DNA of 64,000 bases. Source: Chamaecyparis obtusa. Lineage: Eukaryota > Streptophyta > Pinopsida > Cupressales > Cupressaceae. Below, in pieces: positions 54,951 to 64,000 of this stretch (positions within the stretch are counted from its first letter, which is position 1; each line of letters starts with the position of its first letter). The translations under genes were made by a program, and so were the position numbers. Below the pieces are notes generated by a model. That model was not told where the DNA came from. It saw only the letters and a program-made list of their open reading frames with translations, and searched no databases. The stretch lies in NCBI GenBank assembly GCA_027943335.1, contig BSBK01001301.1, positions 434,001 to 498,000 of the forward strand. The letters are read 5' to 3'.

Positions 54951-55995
54951 ATGCTAGAGGTAAATCCTTAGTACACAAATTGATCCATATGGGATACTAT
55001 TTTTAAATGATGGAAAAATATTCCTTTTCCTTTGTTAAGAAGTAAACCCAATGTTAATAACATAGCAACCTGATTAGGGCTCTCACCCAGGAGTTCCATG
55101 ATCAAACTTCACCTTGTCCTTTTCAGACTTGGGGAATGGATATTATTGGAAATATATCACCCCCATCAACAAAATGGAATATCTTTATCATCATGGCTAA
55201 AAACTATTTCACAAAGTGGGTCAAGGTATCTCCCTTAAGATCTACCATGGTAGAAATGATATGTAGCTTCATTCTGAATATAATATCATTTCTCATTTCA
55301 GATTTCCTTCCACCATTGTCTTTGATAATGGTACATGTTTCAAAAACAAAGAAGTGAAGCATTTTCCTAAAAATTATTGTATTCAACATGATGTTTCTAC
55401 ACCATATTATCCACAATACAATGGTCAAGATAAGGATTCCAACAAGACCATTGAGTAATTTTAATGAAAAATGATAAACTAGCATGGGAAAGATTGGCAT
55501 GTCCAATTAACTTATGCCTTGTGGACCTACTGCATAAGTATTTGTATGGCTACATGGACTACACCATATATCCTATTCTATGGATTTGATGTTATAATAC
55601 CTATCTAAGTAAAGATACTATATTTATGCATCTCTCTAAGAGGGGTGATAGATGATGACACAAAAATGTCAATCACTTACATGAGTTGGAAATGTTGGAT
55701 GAGTGCCATCTGAGAGCCCTCCAACACCTACAAGATTTGCAAAGATCCTTTTCTAAAAAATACAATCAAAATGTTCTTGCTCATATTTTTAAGGTGGGTG
55801 ATCTCATTCTCTATGAGAACCATAGAAATGTAAATGTGCCACCCAACTAGAGAGGTAAGTTCATTCCTAAATGGTTACTTCCTTACATCATTACCTTCAT
55901 TTATGAGTCTGGATCTTATGGTTTGTCTAATATGGATGTCACCTCACTCAAAGAACCTATAAATGCAAAACACCTATGACACTACTATGCTTAAT
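54951..55995 (+). pseudogene. Fragment of a gypsy integrase (element H)
   Basis: Degraded integrase on the plus strand: CPFQTWGMDIIGNISPP with the first catalytic Asp (about 55130), YFTKWVKVSPLRS, then after a frameshift VFDNGTCFKNKEV (second Asp) and a PYYPQYNGQDKDSNKTIE stretch that keeps the Glu. The rest up to about 55995 (SICMATWTTPY, then ISLRGVIDD) is stop-ridden. The wording of the motifs is that of Tat/Athila-type gypsy integrases. Neither reverse transcriptase nor LTRs of this element are in view. Copia E probably inserted in it. Confidence 0.7.
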
Positions 55996-56420
55996 GTATC
56001 ATATACATATCCCCACAGTCTTGTTGGAAACTTTATGATATTCCTTCATGAACACATAAGTATCTTGTGTTATGATGACCATATGTGTGTGTGTGTGATA
56101 ATCATGATGTGAAGCTACAACATACATATCAAGCTAGTATATAAATACATCCAAAAACATTATATGCTCATATGAAATATGTATAAAAATAATTAACCAT
56201 ATGATGCTATCTAATCTAACCACATACACATATCAAAAACATCCATAAGCATGCATGGAAAATAAAAGCATCGTAACCATCATGAACAAACATTAGATGA
56301 TAAAAAATGTGTATGTATATATATCAACAGTATCTAAATGTATATGTGTCAGTAAAAAAACATGTGTGTCTGTATATGTGTATACAAAATGAATGTTATA
56401 CATCGTATATTAAAATATCA
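55996..56420. other. AT-rich stretch without recognised content
   Basis: It contains a short (TG)n run near 56085-56098 and scattered catatg/tgtgta words. I see no reading frame, LTR end or RNA gene. Confidence 0.4.
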
Positions 56421-58363
<1,943 letters not shown>

Positions 58364-59755
58364 TGTTATTAATTATAAGGTCCAAGATTACTAAGAGGGG
58401 TGTGAATCAGTAATCTATCAAATTAAACTTTTCATAAACCATTCAAAAACTTGCATCAATTAACATCCATTGCATGGCTAAAAACCAATGAAGATAAACA
58501 TCCACAACCATGAAACACAATAAAACCAATATTTTTCTCATGGAAAACCAACTGGGAAAAACTAAATGTGGGGATGGAACCAACAAATAATTCTACACCC
58601 TTCTAAAGTACACTCAGTTAAGAGCTTAGCCTATTAGGAGCTTATAAATGCATAGTTAAGAGCGAGACCCTATTAGGAGCCACCCAGTTAAGGGATTTAC
58701 CTCTAGCCATATTAGGAGATTTACCCTATTAGGAGTAACCATGTTAAAGGATTTCAAACCCTAATTAAAGAGTCACTTGGTTAAACAATTTACAAATCAG
58801 ACTTATTAGGGTCCACCTGGTTAAGGGATTTTATCTTGATGAAACTATTAGGAATCAATCTCTTCTTTACATGCAGACCATCCAAACCCTACAATCACAC
58901 AACTACATTCATGATCTTTCTCTTCCATAAAAACTTATCATAATACATCAAAATGATATATAAAACACTTTACAACTTAAGGTAGAGAAACAATCTTAAT
59001 TACATTTTAATTTCATCTCAAATATGCCATAATGTATTACCAAAACCAAATCGATCAATACCAAGATATTTATGATCACCAATTCAAACCACGTCACTCT
59101 TTCTGATATTCTTGAACAACTTCAAGAAATTTGATCATAACAATCATGAAAATGATAACTCATCACTCCAAATCTATCTACCACATCAATACAATCCCTG
59201 GAACACATAACCACTTACCACAACATGATATTACATCATCGATTAAGGATCTGACTGATTGTTTGAAGAACTTTTACTTGTTACTGGGTGATCTTTTGTC
59301 CATTGAAAATTTGTCTTTTAGTCATGAATCATGGTGCGGTTGTAACAACAACTCCATAAAATAGTCAAGATAACACAATATGAACCACAACACCTAAATC
59401 TAAACCTATTTGACACAATCATCAAATCACTCTTCCCTAGCTACATCTTGTTCTTCATGTTGACCTGCCAACCTTCAATCGATCATAAGTCACATCACAC
59501 TTATAATAATCTTGTGTGGTCATAGATACAACATCTAGAGACATCACTTAGTCTTTTGTTATGATCACACACTCCAAGTATTACCATGGCTCTAGATCAA
59601 ACCCTTTGGACATACATTAGCATAACATGCACACTGTCAACCATTAAATACTAACTTGACATCAATGATAACATCATAACTGATCAACCTACCATTAGAT
59701 TTTCATCAAACACATACCATAACATACACAAGTTATATGTGCATCAGTTATGCCA
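58364..59755 (-). repeat. 3' LTR of copia I
   Basis: Plus-strand TGTTATTAATTATAAGG ... GTTATGCCA, bounded by a polypurine tract on the minus strand (59756-59770, AAAGGGGGAGATTTT). The U5 stem is AGATTACTAA/TCAGTAATCT (58385-58394 with 58407-58416), fully paired in sense RNA if one G-U pair is allowed. Words like ttaggag and gttaaggg recur across 58600-58870. There is no partner LTR in the window. Confidence 0.65.
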
Positions 59756-60077
59756 AAAATCTCCCCCTTTGGCATTGATGGAAACGCCAACAATAGAAAG
59801 CAAACAAATACTCCCCCTTCGCTAATACATATTTGTATTTCTATGTTCTCGGTCTCTGGTTCTTATCCTCCTTTGTCTATCATACTTTCTCTCTCTCTTT
59901 AATGATTTGTCTCCCTCTTTGACAAAAATGACAAAGGTGAAATATTCTCAAGTCTTCATATGTTATAGTTTTCTTCATCTCTTTCCAACTTCTCCCCCTA
60001 AGGAGTAGTCCCCTGAACATAAATACATAGTTAAAGATATGGCAATAAATCCATTGGATTGATGCATCAAAAAAATC
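59756..60077 (-). other. 3' untranslated region and polypurine tracts of copia I
   Basis: The LTR-adjacent tract is minus-strand AAAGGGGGAGATTTT. The second tract TTTTTGTCAAAGAGGGAG lies at about 59910-59930. The sequence up to the RNase H end has no coding potential. Confidence 0.65.
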
Positions 60078-62525
60078 TTAGTTTGTTTTAGGTAGGGGCA
60101 CAACCCCTAGCTTACCTCTAAGGTACTCAAAAGTATCCTTAGGTAGTGGATTTGTGAAGATATAAACTATTTTCTCCTTTTTTGTTACATATTCCAACTT
60201 CACCTCCTTCTCTTGCACTTTCTCTCTTAGAAAGTGATACTTAATTGCAATGTTCTTCATCCTTGAATGCATTACTGGATTCCTTGAAATATTTATTACA
60301 CTTGTATTGTCACAAAAAATAGTTACCATTTTAGTCACCTTTTCTTTAATACCTTCAAGAATCTTCTTCTTCCATGCAATTTGTGTACAATTTATAGTTG
60401 GTACTACATACTCTTCTTTTGTAGTAGATTGTGAGATACATTTTTTCTTCTTGCTTGTCCAAGATACAAGCTTTTTACCTATAAATAATGCACCACCACT
60501 TGTTCTATTTCTATCATCAACATTTCATGTCCAATATTCATCGGTAAACACATTCAAAGAGAAATTACCATCATGAGAATACCATAGACCATAGTCAACT
60601 ATCCCTTTCAAATACCTAAATATCCTCTTGACCGAAACCATATGAGATTCCTTTGTATTTTCTTGAAATATAGCCACTATTCCAATTTCTTGAGTAGTAT
60701 TTGGTCTACTATGAACATACTACAAATTACCAATCAGAGACCTATACAAAGTAACATCAAATTCATCACCCTTAGATAATTTACATCATTTTACCATGGG
60801 GGTTCCAACCAGTTTTGAATCATCCTTACCAAAAGCCTTGAGTACTTCTTTCACATATTTGGATTGACCGATATATATACCATTCTTTAGTTGTGAAACT
60901 TTCAATCCAATAAATAATTTGATCTCCTCAATCATTGATATTTCAAACTCCTTAATCTCTTCAACAAATACCAAACTCATCTCATCATTTCCTCCAAATA
61001 TTATATCATCAACAAACACTTCAGCTATCAACAACTTATCTCCTTCAACTTTTAGGTACACATTAATATCATCACTTATTATATTAAAAATAATATGAAT
61101 AATATAATATAACCTTTCATACCATGCCCTTGGTGCTTTTTTAGTCTGTATAGTGCCTTTTGTAGCTTGCATACCATGTCCTTGTCCTTTGTCAATGAAA
61201 AACCATTGGGTTGTTCTATGTAGACCTCTTCTTCAAGAATTCTATTCAATAAATCTAACTTGACATCCATTTGAAGAAATTTGAACCTTTTATAAGAAGC
61301 ATAAGTAAGTAGAATTCTTACCCCTTCCAATCTTGCCACTGTACCAAAAGTCTCTCCATAGTCTAGTCCTTCTTCTTGTGCATATCCCTTAAATAGAAGA
61401 CTTTCCTTATTTGTGATCACATCTCCATATTCATTCAATTTATTCCTAAAACCCCATTTGGTACCAATCACATTTTTATCTACAGGTCCGAGAACAAGTT
61501 TCCATGTATCATTCTTCTCAATTTGATCAAGTTATTCCTCCATAGCTTTTACCCAATCTTCATCCTTGATTATTTCCTTCACTATCTTAGGCTCATACTT
61601 GGAAATCAAACAAGTACTTTCTCTGAGATTTCTTTTGTTTAGAACACATGCATTCTTATCACCTATAATATGATCAACAGAGTGATTCATCTTCACATAC
61701 ATAGGTGTCACCAGTTCAGGTCTAGAAGCTTCTTCTTATGCCGATTGAATCACTTCTTCCACATTTTTTGTTTTGTTCCAGTTCATGCAATTTCAATTCA
61801 ATATACACAATATCTTGATCATCCTCTGTCACTTTCTTTCTTGACTCGCCAAATTTATCAAGGTGTTCATCCACCTTTACATTTTCACTCTCAATCATTT
61901 TGTTAGTTCTCTTATTGAAATACTTATATGATTTAATTTTAGTAGAATAACCCAATAAAATACCTTGATCACTTTTTGGATCAAACTTGACTATGTAATC
62001 ATCCCTTTTAATATAACATCTACTATCAAAGACTTTGAAATACGCAACACTAGGTGAGTAACCATACCATAGCTCATAAGGTGTCTTATTGGTTCCTTTC
62101 TTTACTTGCCCCTGATTCAGTGTGTAGACAGTAGTACTAATTTATTCTCTCTAGTACATTTTTGGTACATCACCTTGAATCAACATTGTCCTTGTAGCAT
62201 CGAATATAGTTCTATTATTCCTCTCTACAACACCATTTTTTTTTGTAGAGTCCTTAGTGCATACATTTGTATCTTGATTCCATTATCTTCACAATACTTA
62301 ACAAATTTTGTAGAAGTAAACTCACCTCCTCTATCAGACCTTAAAATCTTCAAATTCTTACATGATTCCTTCTCAACTAGTGCCTTGAATGCTTTGAATT
62401 TTTGGAATGCATCAAACTTATCCTTCAAGAAGGTTACCCAAATCATTATAGAATAGTCATTGGTAAACAATATGAAACATCTATCACCTTGATAACTTCT
62501 TTGTCTCATAGGCGCACAAAGATTA
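60078..62525 (-). pseudogene. Degenerate copia I Pol (integrase, RT, RNase H)
   Basis: On the minus strand the integrase core starts at 62509, with FTNDYSIMIWVTFLKDK and LRSDRGGEFTS; the YYSPQQNG-like third motif is damaged by an insertion in a T-run near 62240. Then come GYSTKIKSYKYF (about 61955), reverse transcriptase with GTKWGFRNKLNEYGDV, LLFKGYAQEEGLDYGETF (61471-61079) and FVDDIIFGGNDE (about 61030-60985), the linker KYVKEVLKAFG, and RNase H ending with YIFTNPLPKDTFEYL and a stop at 60078. At least eight breaks are present. It is the same polyprotein type as in A and E. Confidence 0.8.
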
Positions 62526-63662
62526 TGTTAGAAAGTAAAGATCCCCAAGATAACTGAGAGGGGGGGGGTGAATCAGTTATCTGATAATTTAACCATTCAA
62601 CTACTTTAAACAATATAATCAATGTACTAATCAACCATAGAAAGATAACCATACACAATTGCACAATAACACAAGATATGTTGACTAGGGAACCTCTTGA
62701 ATAGAGTAAACCCCGGTGGGAATGATGCCCAAAAAATGATGCACTAATATGAAAGTTCATTGTTAGAGGATGGACCCTATTAGGAGTCTTATGAAATACA
62801 TTCGATACATATAAATCCCTGTTAAAAGATTCTAACCCGGTTAAGAGTTTATGGAAGACAAAAGGACCCACTGCCCAAACAGCTTCAAGGCAAGATCTCT
62901 GAACCCACTGTCCAAAAGATCTTAGAATTATTCAACAGAATAATATGAAATATATTACCTCCTTCACATTGTGCCAAAACCGCACTCTCTGCTACACAAG
63001 ATCACAATTCCAGATCTCTGTACTCACAAGTCTTCCTTCATCACTGAATTAGCTCTTTTCTTCACTTCATGCATATATTCGCATCTCAACCTTCATAGTA
63101 CACATTGCAACAAGGAAAATATTCCTTCTTATATACCAAACTCAAATAATTACAAATGAGTCAGTCCTCAATTACAAAATAATACATTCTACACGCTACA
63201 CACAAAATTTCACATAAAACTGTCAGCTTCCAGATACTGTAACTTTCTCCAAACATATCTTCAAAGTTTGCACTATGAACCATGTCATCATTAATGAGTC
63301 TCCAACATCCCTTTAACTGCGCAAAATCAGATTCCATCCCAGCTAAGAGATATCCTCTGATTTCTGAAAATCGCTTCACAGAAACACTGTCTAAACACTG
63401 CTTTTACCAAAATGCTCATAACTCTCATAAATGAATGAATTTATTTTTGCACTATTAACCATAGGTTAATAACACACCAAAGAACATACCACCAATTGTG
63501 CAAAAGCCAATCTACAATACAACATGTGTGCAAAACAAAACTGTACCTACTTTCCTGCTGATATCCAGAATATCACTGTGTTGACATCAATGACAATCCA
63601 AGTCATGAATGCAACAACAATTGCTACAGAATGACTGTCAAAATACTTTGCATTCATTCCTA
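62526..63662 (-). repeat. 3' LTR of element J
   Basis: Plus-strand TGTTAGAAAGTAAAG ... CATTCATTCCTA, about 1137 bp, ending at a minus-strand polypurine tract. The expected final CA reads TA, so the exact edge is uncertain by a few bases. It contains the best U5 hairpin of the window: a perfect 10-bp stem AGATAACTGA/TCAGTTATCT (62548-62557 with 62573-62582). Frames inside it are chance. Confidence 0.65.
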
Positions 63663-64000
63663 AAAATCTCCCCCATTGGCATTGATGGCAACATAGATGA
63701 AAAACATCCAATGTTCCAAAAATCCAATACTGCAACATCACTGCAAAATATCAAATTAAATCTTACTTTGTTTTTCGATTCAGCTCTCTCATACAATCCA
63801 CAATGTTTTTCATGTATATCTCTCCCCCATTGACATCAATGACAGAAATTCCATCACTAAGTCAACAACAACTTAATGTCAAAAGACACTTTTCAGAAAA
63901 ATGCAATAACAAGAGTCCTCATGACTCAGCTCATAAACTCCCCCATAGAGGAAGTTCCAACATCCAATCTAGAAGAAAGATAGGGCTCATATACCACTGG
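63663..64000 (-). other. 3' untranslated region of element J
   Basis: The LTR-adjacent tract is minus-strand CAATGGGGGAGATTTT at 63663-63678. Similar tracts follow at 63822-63831 (GTCAATGGGGGAGAG) and about 63938-63948 (TATGGGGGAGTT). No coding sequence is visible before the window ends. Confidence 0.6.

Larger units (their letters stand above)
58364..62525 (-). mobile_element. Ty1/copia element I, 5' part displaced by element J
   Basis: On the minus strand, integrase, reverse transcriptase, RNase H, untranslated region, polypurine tract and 3' LTR are in order. The integrase is cut at 62525 by the LTR of element J. Gag, protease and the 5' LTR must lie beyond the window. It is a relative of A and E, strongly decayed. 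Confidence 0.8.
62526..64000 (-). mobile_element. Copia-like element J, 3' end (runs off the window)
   Basis: This is the 3' LTR followed by polypurine tracts and untranslated sequence on the minus strand, inserted within the integrase frame of copia I. The LTR has the same TGTTAG start and GGGGGGTGAATCAGT block as A and C. Any coding part is outside the window. Confidence 0.7.

Overview
The window is a stack of nested, mostly decayed LTR retrotransposons from a large plant nuclear genome. I found no host gene, rRNA, tRNA or CRISPR. The evidence for a plant is direct: Ty1/copia elements with initiator-Met-tRNA primer sites, a Ty3/gypsy Tat-type element with a TGGCGACT-type primer site and an extra RNase H, and a chromovirus with a C-terminal chromodomain. 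Heavy nesting, low G+C and many stop codons suit a large, repeat-rich genome. A gymnosperm is my guess, not something the sequence proves.

Layout, outermost first. Copia E (+ strand) is the receiving element: its reverse transcriptase/RNase H tail lies at 41053-41756 and 52838-53065 and its 3' LTR at 53460-54950. A Tat-like gypsy element B (+, 7322-41052) sits in E with its 5' LTR truncated on the left. B was then hit by copia A (-, 1-7321) inside its 5' LTR, by a solo LTR K (7885-8762), and by a pol-less copia-like element C (-, 13360-29190) in gag. C was itself hit by a pol-less Tat-like element F (-, 15040-23560). Independently, E was hit by a TNT1-like copia D (+, 41757-52837), and D by a chromovirus G (+, 42521-48579). 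Exact 5-bp target-site duplications support C, D and K, and a one-mismatch duplication supports G. By-eye LTR divergence (about 3% G, 4-5% F, 5-6% D, 7-8% C and B) agrees with the nesting order; these are estimates, not computed values.

Right of E are a broken gypsy integrase (54951-55995), an unidentified tandemly duplicated block with a 417-bp TA microsatellite (56421-58363), a decayed copia I (-, 58364-62525), and the 3' end of another copia J (-, 62526 to the window end) inserted in I's integrase.

The less ordinary content is as follows. B carries a roughly 3.3-kb degenerate reading frame of unknown function inside its LTR and an intact-looking extra RNase H upstream of its reverse transcriptase. 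C and F lack pol but carry long proteins of their own: C a coiled-coil/four-zinc-knuckle Gag-like frame plus a roughly 3-kb unknown frame, F a 785-codon frame with a Tat-type zinc knuckle. The copia elements share a U5 hairpin with compensatory base changes and a second polypurine-like motif upstream of the normal one. Unusual short-motif arrays lie in the untranslated parts of B and F.
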